Assembly (NCBI RefSeq): GCF_011761495.1
Contig: NZ_JAASRU010000015.1
Span: 1 to 64,000 of the forward strand
Length of the DNA stretch: 64,000 bases
Source of the DNA: Alkalibacillus almallahensis
GTDB lineage: Bacteria; Bacillota; Bacilli; Bacillales; Alkalibacillaceae
Direction of reading: 5' to 3'
The position numbers and the translations under genes are program-made. Shown piece by piece: positions 35,856-45,165 of the stretch (positions within the stretch are counted from its first letter, which is position 1; each line of letters begins with the position of its first letter). Below the pieces are notes generated by a model. The model saw only the letters and a program-made list of their open reading frames with translations, was not told where the DNA came from and did not search any database.

Positions 35856-36680
35856 ATGGAAGGTATTATGGCCATATGGCAACGTGATTTAATCAAATTT
35901 TTCCGTGATAGAGCTCGATTATTCGGGTCGTTTACCATGCCGATTCTGTTTTTACTTATCTTTGGTGGCGGCCTCAGTGGCACAATGGAAACGATGATGA
36001 CGCAAAACATCGATGTCGGCGAAGATTTTAATTATGTCCAATTTGTTTTTCCAGGAATCGTATCTATGACATTACTGATGACGTCTGTCTTTTCCGCGAT
36101 GTCTGTCATTGAAGATAAGGACTTCGGATATATGAAAGAAATCTTAGTTTCACCGATTTCGCGCGTGAGTATTGCGGTCGGCAAAATGGCTGGGGCTGCA
36201 ACCGTTTCAACCATTCAGGGCATTATGTTATTCGCACTCATTCCGCTTCTAGGCCTGAGCTATGATTTTATGTCATTAATCCAGGTCATTCCGTTTATGT
36301 TCTTACTCGGTGCTGCTTTATCAGGAATCGGCCTTTTATTTGCCAGTGTGATTAATTCAACACAAGGTTTTCAATTAATTGTCAATATTATTGTCTTGCC
36401 AATGGTCTTCTTATCCGGGGCTTTGTTTCCGATTAGTGGTATGCCAGGCTGGCTCGATGTTGTCGTCAAACTTAACCCCGTTACATATGGCGTCGACGTC
36501 ATGAAGAAGATTATGATTGATATCGACCAACTATCTATGACCGTACGAGAAACAATGGGATTAAACCTCACCTTATTCGGGCGACAGGTTACCGTATTTG
36601 AAGAAATCTTATTTATTTTAGCTTTTACTGTTATTGTGATTGCGATCGCCACATTTAGCTTTAAGCGGGCGAATGCTTAG
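35856..36680 (+). CDS. ABC-2-type permease (drug exporter)
   Basis: 274 residues with six membrane helices and the ABC-2 signature near the C-terminal half: IVLPMVFLSGALFPISGMPGWLDVVVKLNPVTYGVDVMK. The N-terminal elbow helix MAIWQRDLIKFFRDRARLFGSFTMP precedes the first span, as in DrrB and NodJ-like permeases. TAGGAG precedes ATG by about nine bases. Forms an exporter with the preceding ATPase. Substrate unknown; MarR control points to a toxic compound. Confidence 0.9.
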   Translation: MEGIMAIWQRDLIKFFRDRARLFGSFTMPILFLLIFGGGLSGTMETMMTQNIDVGEDFNYVQFVFPGIVSMTLLMTSVFSAMSVIEDKDFGYMKEILVSPISRVSIAVGKMAGAATVSTIQGIMLFALIPLLGLSYDFMSLIQVIPFMFLLGAALSGIGLLFASVINSTQGFQLIVNIIVLPMVFLSGALFPISGMPGWLDVVVKLNPVTYGVDVMKKIMIDIDQLSMTVRETMGLNLTLFGRQVTVFEEILFILAFTVIVIAIATFSFKRANA

Positions 36681-36840
36681 TGGGCGCACCATTAATTAGT
36701 TGAATCGCTCATTTATTTTGGATCGCGCACAATTATTTTGGATGGTGCTCATTTATTTGGGGTGGAGCTCAATTACTTGAAATCGCGCACAATTCTAGAG
36801 TAAACTCGCCCAATTCCATTGCGAAGTCGCTCGTTTATAA
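36681..36840. repeat. Intergenic tandem array, 20-bp period, eight units
   Basis: Eight degenerate units repeat at exactly 20-base steps, with the GCGCAC/GCTC block ending at 36690, 36710, 36730 and so on to 36830. A typical unit is ATCGCGCACAATTATTTTGG. The array starts at the stop codon region of the permease and ends before the terminator of the convergent hydrolase. The unit differs from the 21-bp arrays at 15868 and 46048. It has no spacers and no coding signal; function unknown. Confidence 0.8.
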
Positions 36841-36875
36841 GCTTCTTCTCTCAATAAGTGACAGCCATCATAAAT

Positions 36876-36917
36876 CAAGCCGGAGTCACGTCACTTAGAA
36901 GACGTCGCTCCGGCTTG
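36876..36917. terminator. Terminator overlapping the end of a hydrolase gene
   Basis: CAAGCCGGAG (36876-36885) pairs with CTCCGGCTTG (36908-36917) around a 22-base loop. The stop codon of the leftward hydrolase (36891-36893) lies in the loop, so its last codons form the right arm. Confidence 0.6.
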
Positions 36918-37727
36918 TTGATTTTCAATAAATTGATTGATCGTTCTTATAACGTCATTCGGCCGTTCATCAGCTACTAAATGACCCGATTCATCAAACA
37001 CTTCTAATTGCGAATTTGGTAAATCCTCTGTTAACCGCTCGCCAATCTTTAGTGGCACAATCTCATCTTCACGTCCCCAAATCAACAATGTTGGCACTGA
37101 AATTTGCTGTAATTCCTCTGTCGACAAATCGCCTTCTCGTTGCCTTAGCAAACGCGTTAATGATTTATGGAAATTAATATCGAGAAGCGGCTTCGTATAA
37201 GTATCCATCATTTCATCGGTAATTAATTCATGCCGATACAATACTTTTTCCATAACGTTTCGTACATCTTTTCGTTTAAAATATCGATAAACAAATCGAT
37301 AAAAGAATGGCATATAGGAACTATAACGCAACCATGTTTTGGCCCGTTTTAAATAGCCTGAGCTACAAAGCAACATTAATGTGTTAACTCGTTCTGGTGA
37401 TGCCTTGGCAACACTTAATGCCACTTGTCCGCCCATTGAATGACCCACTAAATGAGCACGGTCAATATCAAAATAATCCATTACCGCAACAATTAACTGA
37501 CGATACTGCTTAAATGAATACTCAAATGTTACCGACTTTTCGCTTTGACCAAAACCTGGCAAATCAAGCGCCAAAATGGAATAATGTTTTGATAACTCGG
37601 GCGTAATTGAACTAAATGAATACGTTGAAGCCAAAAATCCATGAATCAAAATCATCACAGGCTTATTCTTCCATTCATATTCACAATACACATCAACGTC
37701 TAACACTCTAATCGTTTCTTGTTTCAT
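36891..37727 (-). CDS. Alpha/beta hydrolase (MhpC/haloperoxidase-like)
   Basis: 278 residues. Landmarks: oxyanion HGFLAST, LDLPGFGQSEKS, nucleophile elbow VGHSMGGQVAL (Ser about residue 98), acidic residue in LLIWGREDEIVPL and His in ESGHLVADERPNDV. This pattern is that of the MhpC-like C-C bond hydrolase and haloperoxidase group. No signal peptide. Single gene leftward, between the 20-bp repeat array and the divergent maf gene. The natural substrate cannot be told. Confidence 0.88.
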   Translation of the reverse strand: MKQETIRVLDVDVYCEYEWKNKPVMILIHGFLASTYSFSSITPELSKHYSILALDLPGFGQSEKSVTFEYSFKQYRQLIVAVMDYFDIDRAHLVGHSMGGQVALSVAKASPERVNTLMLLCSSGYLKRAKTWLRYSSYMPFFYRFVYRYFKRKDVRNVMEKVLYRHELITDEMMDTYTKPLLDINFHKSLTRLLRQREGDLSTEELQQISVPTLLIWGREDEIVPLKIGERLTEDLPNSQLEVFDESGHLVADERPNDVIRTINQFIENQQAGATSSK

Positions 37728-37820
37728 CCGATCGCTTCCTCTGCATCATGTTTCTATATCTATGATATGTTATAGTTTCACCATACTGCAAACTCTACAC
37801 CCAAAAAAGGAGCATCAATC

Positions 37821-38381
37821 ATGGGCGATTTAATTTTAGGGTCATCATCCCCAAGGCGACAAGCGATATTACAACAAGTTGAGCAGCCATTTACAATTCG
37901 AAAACCAGATATCGACGAGTCTGTGATTACAACACCTAATCCAGTTGAAAAAGTTGAGCAACTGGCCACCATCAAAGGACGCCACATTCCTATTGAAAAC
38001 GAACAGGAAATCATTTTATCAGCTGATACAGTCGTTGGCTTTGATCACCAAATCTTTGAAAAGCCGAACACTCGAGATGATGCCTATCAAATGATGAAAC
38101 AATTAAGTGGACAATCACACGCTGTTTTCACTGGGGGTATGCTCCGCTCTGCTAATCAAGAGGATCTATTCGTTGAACGAACAGAAGTCGAATTCTGGCC
38201 CTTATCTGAAGAAGAAATCTTATGGTATATCGACACAGATGAACCCTATGATAAAGCTGGAGCTTACGGCATTCAAAGCATAGGCGCTCGTTTTGTGAAG
38301 CAGATTCATGGGGACTACTATAACGTGATGGGATTACCAATTTCTCAGGTTATTCGCCGTTTACAAGCTTTTAATATTTAA
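37821..38381 (+). CDS. maf: Maf nucleotide pyrophosphatase
   Basis: 186 residues, usual Maf length. N-terminal LILGSSSPRRQAIL is the family signature; SADTVVGFD, RDDAYQMMKQLSGQSHAVFTGG and DEPYDKAGAYGIQSIGARFVKQIHGDYYNVMGLP follow. Maf proteins hydrolyse dTTP/UTP and modified nucleotides to monophosphates and restrain cell division when overproduced. AAAGGAG precedes ATG. In many Bacillus maf lies next to radC-mreBCD; here it stands alone between a hydrolase and copB, so the location is atypical. Confidence 0.95.
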   Translation: MGDLILGSSSPRRQAILQQVEQPFTIRKPDIDESVITTPNPVEKVEQLATIKGRHIPIENEQEIILSADTVVGFDHQIFEKPNTRDDAYQMMKQLSGQSHAVFTGGMLRSANQEDLFVERTEVEFWPLSEEEILWYIDTDEPYDKAGAYGIQSIGARFVKQIHGDYYNVMGLPISQVIRRLQAFNI

Positions 38382-38519
38382 AACAACATGAACCACCATT
38401 AAACACATAAAATATCATCCCTCTCCTCCCTCATGATGGCTTTCATCATAGGGTCTTATGTTTAAGCAAATGACTAATAGTGAATGTGAATATTAGCGCA
38501 TTGTAAAAGGAGGGTTTCT

Positions 38520-40529
38520 ATGGAACACGATCATAGCGAACAACACGGAGAACACAACCACGATAACCATGAAAATCATCACAACCATCACGAACAGATG
38601 GTACAAGATTTTAAACAACGCCTTTGGATTTCTATTATTATCACGATTCCTATCTTAATACTTTCACCTATGATTCAGTCATTTATAGGTGTGAATTGGG
38701 AAATCCCTTTTAGTTCTTATATTATTTTTGTTTTAGCAACTGCCATCTTCTTCTACGGGGGCTGGCCATTTTTAACCGGCTCCGTCGATGAACTTAAACA
38801 GAAGAATCCAGGCATGATGACGCTCATTGCCTTAGCGATCACGGTCGCCTATGTCTATAGCTCTCTAACAGTCTTCGGCCTTGAAGGCGGTCAGTTTTTC
38901 TGGGAATTGGCAACGCTCATTGACATTATGTTATTAGGCCACTGGATCGAAATGCGTTCAGTAATGGGCGCTTCTAATGCCTTAGAAGAACTCGTTAAGC
39001 TAATGCCCAATAAAGCCACTAAAGTTCATGACAACGGTGAAATTGAGGAAGTTGAAATCGATTCTCTTCAAACTAACGATCATGTTCTAGTCAAACCTGG
39101 TGAAAAAATCCCAGTTGACGGAACAATCGTTAAGGGACAATCCAGTATTGATGAATCCATGCTTACGGGTGAGTCTGTTCCTATTGAAAAGCATGAAAAC
39201 GATGAAGTAATCGGTGGTTCCATTGCTCAAGAAGGTTCCTTAACGATTTCTGTTGAGAAAACTGGACAGGACTCTTATTTATCACAAGTCATTAACCTCG
39301 TCCAAGAAGCTCAACAGTCCCGCTCAAAAGCACAGGATTTCACCGATCGTGCGGCTAAATGGTTATTCTATATCGCTGTTCTGTCAGGTGTAATCACTTT
39401 AATCATCTGGTTAAGTTTTGGTTACCCTTTCGATCATTCATTAGAACGAATGGTGACAGTTATGGTCATTACATGTCCGCACGCCCTCGGTCTAGCTTCA
39501 CCATTAGTCGTCGCTGTATCGACATCGTTATCAGCTAAACAAGGACTGTTGATTCGCAATCGCATAAACTTCGAAAACGCACGTGGTGTTGATACCATTG
39601 TCTTTGATAAAACAGGCACTCTAACAAAAGGTGAATTCGGGGTAACGGATATTTTACCACATGAAAATTACAACGAAGACCAATTAATTCAATTAGCAGC
39701 AAGTCTTGAACAACAATCAGAGCATCCACTTGCACGAGGTATTGTTGATTATGCTCAATCAAAAGATCTATCACTCGATGACGCGCAAGATTTCCAGGCC
39801 AAAACCGGTAAAGGAATCGAAGGTACGGTTAATGAACAGCAAGTTAAAATCGTAAGTCCGAAATATTTAGATGAACATGATATAGCTTATGATGATGACA
39901 GATTACAACAACTATCAGAGCAAGGTAAAACAGTCGTTTCTGTTTTAGCAGACGATACCTTAATTGGCATGATCGCCCTTGCTGATATCATCAAAGATGA
40001 AGCAAAAGAAGCGGTTCAACAGCTACATGAGAACGGAATCGAAGTTGTCATGTTAACAGGAGATCACGAACGAGTTGCTCACTGGGTTGCGAACCAAATT
40101 GGGATCGACAAGGTTTATGCTGAAGTATTACCAGATGATAAAGCCGACTATATCCAAACGATTCAACAGCAATCCAAACGCGTCGCTATGACTGGTGATG
40201 GCATTAACGATGCACCAGCTTTAGCCACAGCTGATGTGGGGATCGCGATCGGCGCTGGTACAGATGTTGCGATGGAATCAGCCGATATTGTCTTAGTCCA
40301 AAGTAATCCAAATGATGTCGTTTCACTATTCAATTTATCACGTAAAACGTATCGCAAAATGGTCCAAAACTTATGGTGGGCTGCAGGCTATAATATTGTA
40401 GCGATCCCTCTAGCAGCAGGTATCTTAGCTCCGATTGGCATCCTACTAAGCCCGGCAGTTGGCGCCGTCTTAATGAGCATGAGTACCGTTATTGTTGCCA
40501 TCAACGCTAAACTATTAACCGCAGATTAA
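38520..40529 (+). CDS. copB: Copper-transporting P-type ATPase, CopB (P1B-3) type
   Basis: 669 residues. The N-terminus is a histidine-rich metal-binding stretch (13 His in the first 27 residues) instead of a CxxC domain. The membrane ion-binding motif is CPH (in [13 protein letters not shown]), characteristic of P1B-3 CopB pumps for Cu(II)/Cu(I) or silver export. The TGES motif lies in [11 protein letters not shown], phosphorylation site [12 protein letters not shown] motif SEHPLARG and hinge [13 protein letters not shown]. Strong site AAAAGGAGGG. A regulator (CopY or CsoR) and a chaperone are absent from the neighbourhood; a short imperfect hairpin lies at about 38428-38453 upstream. Confidence 0.93.
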   Translation: MEHDHSEQHGEHNHDNHENHHNHHEQMVQDFKQRLWISIIITIPILILSPMIQSFIGVNWEIPFSSYIIFVLATAIFFYGGWPFLTGSVDELKQKNPGMMTLIALAITVAYVYSSLTVFGLEGGQFFWELATLIDIMLLGHWIEMRSVMGASNALEELVKLMPNKATKVHDNGEIEEVEIDSLQTNDHVLVKPGEKIPVDGTIVKGQSSIDESMLTGESVPIEKHENDEVIGGSIAQEGSLTISVEKTGQDSYLSQVINLVQEAQQSRSKAQDFTDRAAKWLFYIAVLSGVITLIIWLSFGYPFDHSLERMVTVMVITCPHALGLASPLVVAVSTSLSAKQGLLIRNRINFENARGVDTIVFDKTGTLTKGEFGVTDILPHENYNEDQLIQLAASLEQQSEHPLARGIVDYAQSKDLSLDDAQDFQAKTGKGIEGTVNEQQVKIVSPKYLDEHDIAYDDDRLQQLSEQGKTVVSVLADDTLIGMIALADIIKDEAKEAVQQLHENGIEVVMLTGDHERVAHWVANQIGIDKVYAEVLPDDKADYIQTIQQQSKRVAMTGDGINDAPALATADVGIAIGAGTDVAMESADIVLVQSNPNDVVSLFNLSRKTYRKMVQNLWWAAGYNIVAIPLAAGILAPIGILLSPAVGAVLMSMSTVIVAINAKLLTAD

Positions 40530-40534
40530 AAATT

Positions 40535-40573
40535 AAAACCACGTAACCATTCAGAGCATGGTTACGTGGTTTT
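40535..40573. terminator. Bidirectional terminator between copB and the DUF4317 gene
   Basis: A perfect 15-bp stem (40535-40549 with 40559-40573), 9-base loop, followed by T-rich sequence. Serves copB and probably the convergent gene. Confidence 0.9.
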
Positions 40574-40611
40574 ACTATTTCTTAAGCCAATTGAAATGAC
40601 TCACTGGAATC

Positions 40612-41808
40612 TTATTGCTCATCCTCAGCTTTTTGCATCAATGCCTCTGGAATCATTTCGAAGCCTTCAACAACTGTATTTTCTTCAACTTCAATCATTA
40701 AATTGAGCTTGCCACCGACAATCGTCTGGCGCACATATTTAAGGTCCTCAGGCTTCAAAGCAATATCCGCCACTTTTGTTTTAATCTTAATCGATTTTGA
40801 ATTCGATTTCGGTACAACACTGCTTGCTTTCAGTTCATACGACTCGTCATCGATGATCGACTTAAATGCTTCCTGTACTTTTTCAGGATTCGCTTCTTTC
40901 ACCCCACTGTTTTCAAAGACTTGACCGATATCTTTGTAATCCAAAGTTGGCGCTTCCTCTTCCTCATGTTCTTCTACGACACGATTCACTTCTTCATATA
41001 CGTTCGATAGAGTCCGCGTATTAATTTGTTCACCAGCGACACGCTTGAGAACCTCTTCAAAAACAGCTTTATCTTCTTCAGCTGTGACTGCTTCTTCTGC
41101 ATTTAACACATCATCGATAAAATGTTCATTTAATGCATTCGCTTTACCAGTAGAGTAGAGCACATGATTAACATCACTCGCATTATCTGTTATAGCCGGA
41201 AATAAGAAGCCTGAAATCGGCGCTTGTAAATTAATAACAGGATCGACCACAATATTATACTTAAACTCTTTCTCAACGTAATCGAATAGCAATTCTTTTT
41301 TCGGGTCTTGCGTTTTGTTAACACTACATAAAATGAACGGATGAGCGTACATCTTATCGTGGCTGCTCTCTTCCGCTTCTTCACTCACTTGTTTAGACGG
41401 ATCACGGAATTCTGCTTTGATAAATGTCACCACAATATCTACGTCATAAGGGTCCCCGCTTAACATCTTCTCAACAAGCTTCAACATATCAGCCTTCCAA
41501 GCATCTGTTTCCTGTGCTAATAAACCTTGGTGAAGAATGAGTTGACTACTATTTTCGACGTCTCGTTTGAACTTTAACTCAAATAATTTCTCGTCGAGTT
41601 GACCTGTTAATACTTTTTTGAAGTTTTGATAGAACAACTCTTGTTGTTCAGCTTCAAGCATCTCAAACGGCATGCTTTGGTGATGATAGATTTCATTCGT
41701 TTCTTTCATAATATACACATTAAAAATTTCATGAATCGTTAAGCGATCATTATCAGCTTTGAATTGTTTGCGTACGTTTGCGACATCTTTTTTGTTCAAT
41801 GCGTTCAC
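40612..41808 (-). CDS. DUF4317 protein
   Basis: 398 residues, soluble, acidic. It begins MNALNKKDVANVRKQFKADNDRLTIHEIFNVYIMKETNEIYH, the conserved opening of DUF4317 proteins, and contains HPFILCSVNKTQDPKKELLFDYVEKEFKYNIVVDPVINLQAPISGFLFPAITDNASDVNHVLYS, the family core. Length agrees with the family. No catalytic motif is evident and the function is not known. The start is supported by GAGTG upstream. Single leftward gene; the 150 bases upstream contain no obvious regulatory element beyond AT-rich sequence. Confidence 0.85.
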   Translation of the reverse strand: MNALNKKDVANVRKQFKADNDRLTIHEIFNVYIMKETNEIYHHQSMPFEMLEAEQQELFYQNFKKVLTGQLDEKLFELKFKRDVENSSQLILHQGLLAQETDAWKADMLKLVEKMLSGDPYDVDIVVTFIKAEFRDPSKQVSEEAEESSHDKMYAHPFILCSVNKTQDPKKELLFDYVEKEFKYNIVVDPVINLQAPISGFLFPAITDNASDVNHVLYSTGKANALNEHFIDDVLNAEEAVTAEEDKAVFEEVLKRVAGEQINTRTLSNVYEEVNRVVEEHEEEEAPTLDYKDIGQVFENSGVKEANPEKVQEAFKSIIDDESYELKASSVVPKSNSKSIKIKTKVADIALKPEDLKYVRQTIVGGKLNLMIEVEENTVVEGFEMIPEALMQKAEDEQ

Positions 41809-41959
41809 TCCTATGCTATGATGACTGCATGATATATTTTATCATAACGCTTTTTATATTTTGAAAGAACATTTACCTATAATTTGAATTTCACGATCAT
41901 CAAAAGGAATGATTTCTATCAACCTTTAGATCATAATTTGATTGAAATGAGGTGATATT

Positions 41960-43120
41960 TTGACACGGTTTCGTACCCCTACAGTTATAAATATTATTTT
42001 CTATAGTTTATTAACCAGCCTATTTCTAGGATTTTTATTTCTTTTTATCATTTTAGATCATCGCTGGTTCAGCTATATAATTCTAATTTTATCTATTGCT
42101 GTTATTACTTGGGGGTATAAACGTTTTTCAATCGGTAAAAATGTCCTGATTTGGATTGCTTCCATTATAGTCTTAATGCTGACACTAGTTTATGGCAGAC
42201 CTGACTTATCCGTATCCTTTCAAGGACACTTTATTAATGAAACTATGAAATTCAACTATTTTACAGAACAAAGACTGTCGAACGAAAGACGAACGTTTAA
42301 TTCTGTGCCGTATAACTTTCAGAGTTGGGATCCACCTAAGACTTACGAAAATGAACAAATCCAACTGTCACAATCAAAAGGATACCTATTATCGCATAAC
42401 GAGAGCTCATCAGATCACGTCATCTATCAATTGCATGGTGGCGCATATATCAATCCTTTTTCAAATGGATACAATGAGACAGCCGTTCGTTACTCCAATG
42501 TTTACAACGATGCTGATGTCTTCTCACTCGATTATCGTACAGCACCTGAGCACGAGCACCCTGCTGCTTTAACTGATGCCAAAGAAGGCTATAGGTGGTT
42601 AATTAATCAAGGTTATGATGCTAATGATATTGTCGTAGTCGGCGATTCAGCTGGTGGTGGGCTTGCCTTAGCGATGGGTTTAAAACTGCGTGATCAAGAT
42701 CAACCATTACCAAGTATGTTCATATTGGCTTCACCATGGACCGATTTAGCAGCAAATGGTGATTCATATAAAACCAAAATTCAAGATGATGCGCTATTCG
42801 GGTCGCCTAACCCAAATACCGCACCTGAGTTCCCAGTTCCGGTCATTTATGCTGGGGATCACGATTTAACTGATCCATATTTATCCCCTGCTTACGGAGA
42901 GTATGATCATTTTGCTCCTATCTTGATTCAAACAGGTCGTGAAGAGTTATTACTAAGCGATAGCCAGACCATCTATGAAAAGGCAAAAGCTGCCGGAACA
43001 ACTGTACAATTCATTGAATACGAAGGTTTATTTCATAACTTTTATATTAGTCACCCTGAAATTCCAGAAAGCCAAGAAGCTTGGAAACAAATCGATTCAT
43101 TTATTGAGAAATATCAATAA
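41960..43120 (+). CDS. Membrane-anchored HSL-type esterase/lipase
   Basis: 386 residues from TTG 41960 (GAGGTGAT upstream). Two to three hydrophobic segments at the N-terminus (12-85) anchor it. The catalytic domain has HGGAYINPF (oxyanion hole, HSL family), the nucleophile elbow GDSAGGGLAL, LASPWTDL, the acidic residue near GREELLLSDSQ and His in GLFHNFY. These are hormone-sensitive-lipase-type carboxylesterases acting on short-chain esters. Orientation would place the enzyme outside the membrane if the three-span reading is right. Single gene. Confidence 0.88.
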   Translation: MTRFRTPTVINIIFYSLLTSLFLGFLFLFIILDHRWFSYIILILSIAVITWGYKRFSIGKNVLIWIASIIVLMLTLVYGRPDLSVSFQGHFINETMKFNYFTEQRLSNERRTFNSVPYNFQSWDPPKTYENEQIQLSQSKGYLLSHNESSSDHVIYQLHGGAYINPFSNGYNETAVRYSNVYNDADVFSLDYRTAPEHEHPAALTDAKEGYRWLINQGYDANDIVVVGDSAGGGLALAMGLKLRDQDQPLPSMFILASPWTDLAANGDSYKTKIQDDALFGSPNPNTAPEFPVPVIYAGDHDLTDPYLSPAYGEYDHFAPILIQTGREELLLSDSQTIYEKAKAAGTTVQFIEYEGLFHNFYISHPEIPESQEAWKQIDSFIEKYQ

Positions 43121-43198
43121 CCATTGACCTTTTTATAGATATTTACCGTATATTTCAAACACTTATTCAAATTAATACCAATCATTATTGATTTTGTA

Positions 43199-43237
43199 TT
43201 GACAAATAACTATGTAAAAATTATATTACATATGTAA
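43199..43237 (+). promoter_or_regulatory. Promoter with overlapping Xre operator
   Basis: TTGACA (43199-43204), a 17-base spacer and TATATT (43222-43227) make a near-consensus promoter. TATGTAA (43211) is inverted as TTACATA (43226), and TTACATATGTAA (43226-43237) is a perfect palindrome, so three half-sites straddle the -10 region. Start of the Xre gene lies about 125 bases downstream, leaving a long leader. Autoregulation by that protein is inferred. Confidence 0.7.
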
Positions 43238-43363
43238 AGTTTTTTTACTTACTTTAAAAATTTTTAGTGTTCATCAATAATTTCAACATGTGGAGGGTGT
43301 TGCATTTAGTTTGAAATTAAACAAAATAAATTAACATCAAATAATGAATGAAAGGAGTATTAT

Positions 43364-43579
43364 TTGAAAAACAAATCGGAAATTCTTGTTAATAATATAG
43401 TTGTATTAAGAGCCGAAAATAAATGGACACAAAAATATGTTGCTGAACAACTAGGAGTTACAAGGCAAACAGTTCACTCACTGGAAGCAAATAAATATAA
43501 TCCCTCTTTAATATTAGCTTTCAAAATATCAAAGTTGTTTGGTAAAGAAATAAATGAAATATTCACCTATTATGAATAA
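43364..43579 (+). CDS. Small Xre-family (Cro/CI-type) regulator
   Basis: 71 residues, TTG start with AAAGGAG 6 bases upstream. Nearly all of it is a helix-turn-helix domain: NNIVVLRAENKWTQKYVAEQLGVTRQTVHSLEANKYNPSLILAFKISKLFGKEINEIF. Small stand-alone regulators of this form are commonly paired with a membrane protein gene, as here with 43596-43886, sixteen bases downstream. It probably binds the palindromes in its own promoter. GC content is low compared with nearby genes. Confidence 0.9.
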   Translation: MKNKSEILVNNIVVLRAENKWTQKYVAEQLGVTRQTVHSLEANKYNPSLILAFKISKLFGKEINEIFTYYE

Positions 43580-43595
43580 GGAGGAATAAGGTTAA

Positions 43596-43886
43596 ATGAC
43601 TATTTTGAATTTAGTATTATATTTAATAATATCAATAAGTTTTATCTATTACATATTCTTTGTTGCTAGCCAGGGAAAAGATGAAAGAGGGCAAGAAATA
43701 CTGACTAGCGCTTCACAAGTAGCACTCTTTATTACGATGGTCGGATTCATTTTTCAAGCGTTTTTCTTCACTTTTGTTGATCCAACGATCGATCAAGTAG
43801 AAATTTTAATTGCTACCTGGATGGCTTCTGTCTTTTTAGGTAATGTCATAACAATTATTGTAAAACTTAATAAACAAAAAGCTTAA
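43596..43886 (+). CDS. Three-span membrane protein paired with an Xre regulator
   Basis: 96 residues with three hydrophobic helices (about 3-25, 38-60, 68-90) and a short basic tail KLNKQKA. The loop ASQGKDERGQEILTSASQ matches the kind of sequence seen in small membrane partners of Xre regulators in Firmicutes (DUF2178-like), where a KDERxxxI motif follows the first span. Function unknown; it may be the regulated target or a sensor for the regulator. GGAGG precedes ATG. Ends before a terminator at 43910. Confidence 0.7.
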   Translation: MTILNLVLYLIISISFIYYIFFVASQGKDERGQEILTSASQVALFITMVGFIFQAFFFTFVDPTIDQVEILIATWMASVFLGNVITIIVKLNKQKA

Positions 43887-43909
43887 TTGAAAATCCATCA
43901 ATGTCATAT

Positions 43910-43941
43910 CACCCCTTTCTGTTATTAGTAGGGGTGTTTTT
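43910..43941 (+). terminator. Terminator of the Xre/membrane-protein operon
   Basis: CACCCCT (43910-43916) pairs with AGGGGTG (43930-43936), 13-base loop, followed by a T5 run. About 25 bases after the last stop. Confidence 0.75.
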
Positions 43942-44048
43942 ATAGTCTTAGTTATGAATTTAAATGTCTTCGAAATAAAACATTAACCTTTTTATAGATC
44001 ATTGAATTAATTTTATCTTAACATTTGCTAAACCTGTGAGAGTCAAGT

Positions 44049-45047
44049 TTAAATCCATACATCTGCTAGCAACTCGAGCGCTTTCTTACGATTATTTTCA
44101 CCATAAAATTGAGGGATCACAAGCAATTCATCAGCATTAACTTTTTGAGCTAGCGTGTTTAATCCTTCTTTAACTTGTTCAGGTGTTCCAATCACAACGC
44201 GATCACGGTTCTCTTGAATGCGTTCTACCTCTTTTTGAGTGAACCCGCGTTCTACAACCGTTTCGACTGATGGCATATAAGGTGGTTGGTCCTCAGATTC
44301 AACTGCCAACACCCATAAATCAAAGGTTTGAGCTAATGTCTCAGCCTCTTCCTCAGTATTGGCAATGACAACGAATACGCTCGCCATGACGTATGGGCGT
44401 TTTTGTACTGAGGACGCTTTAAAACGCTGTCGGTAATCATCGGTTATTTCACGACCGTTTGCTTTTGTTGACGGCACAAAATGAGCAAAGGCATAGTTTG
44501 CCCCAAGATCAGCAGCGACACGAGAACTACGGCCACCACGACCGAGCAACCATATTTCGGGCATGGTATCGACTTGTGGTGTTGCTATTAATTCCGAAAA
44601 TCGGTGATCTTCTTGGCTGTCATCGGTTAAATATTTATAAAGATCTTTCACTTGCTGATCAAAAGATACCCGGTGGCCTCGCTCCTCATTTAAAGCGCGA
44701 TTAACCATCGGAAAGCCTGGCGAACGGCCAATCCCTAAATCAATTCGATTCGGATGAAATGCTTCTAGCATGCGGAAAATTTCCGCCACTTTATAGGGAC
44801 TATAATGAGGCAACATGACGCCACCTGAGCCAAGTCGAATTCGATTAGTTTTCGCTGCTAACTGCATCATTAACATCTCTGGTGTGCTACCTGCGACTGA
44901 GAAAACATGGTGATGTTCCGCGACCCAATAGCGTTTAAAGCCTAGTGTATCAGTTAACTGGGCGAGCTCTTCTGTATGTAATAAGGCTTCACGAGCATTC
45001 GAGCCTTCAAAAATCGGTGAATAATCTAATATACTAATAGGAATCAT
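44049..45047 (-). CDS. LLM-class flavin-dependent oxidoreductase (luciferase-like)
   Basis: 332 residues. The bacterial-luciferase-like family 1 pattern is clear: ISILDYSPIFEG at the N-terminus, RYWVAEHHHVFSVAGSTPEML, IRLGSGGVMLPHYSPYKVAEIFRMLEAFHPNRIDLGIGRSPG, PEIWLLGRGGRSSRVAADLGANYAFAHF. These group-specific proteins (YceB/YddN-like) use reduced FMN; most have unknown substrates. RBS GAGGAG precedes the ATG. Monocistronic leftward. There are 161 bases of AT-rich sequence between it and the Xre operon, holding that operon's terminator. Confidence 0.9.
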   Translation of the reverse strand: MIPISILDYSPIFEGSNAREALLHTEELAQLTDTLGFKRYWVAEHHHVFSVAGSTPEMLMMQLAAKTNRIRLGSGGVMLPHYSPYKVAEIFRMLEAFHPNRIDLGIGRSPGFPMVNRALNEERGHRVSFDQQVKDLYKYLTDDSQEDHRFSELIATPQVDTMPEIWLLGRGGRSSRVAADLGANYAFAHFVPSTKANGREITDDYRQRFKASSVQKRPYVMASVFVVIANTEEEAETLAQTFDLWVLAVESEDQPPYMPSVETVVERGFTQKEVERIQENRDRVVIGTPEQVKEGLNTLAQKVNADELLVIPQFYGENNRKKALELLADVWI

Positions 45048-45109
45048 GCTGTCACTCCTCTAATGATTAGCCTACCTCTAGCATAAACCAGTAAGAATTA
45101 TTTTGACCA

Positions 45110-45149
45110 TAAAAAAGCTTCTCATAGGATGAGATCCCATGAGAAGCTT
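45110..45149 (-). terminator. Terminator of the SDR gene
   Basis: AAGCTTCTCAT (45115-45125) pairs perfectly with ATGAGAAGCTT (45139-45149). An A6 tract on its left gives U residues in the leftward transcript. Confidence 0.85.
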
Positions 45150-45165
45150 ATTAAAAATGCTCTAA

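Noticed and set aside
38428-38453. Imperfect hairpin upstream of copB considered as a terminator or copper operator
   Set aside because: There is a bulge, no T run, and no match to the CopY TACAnnTGTA box; too weak to call.
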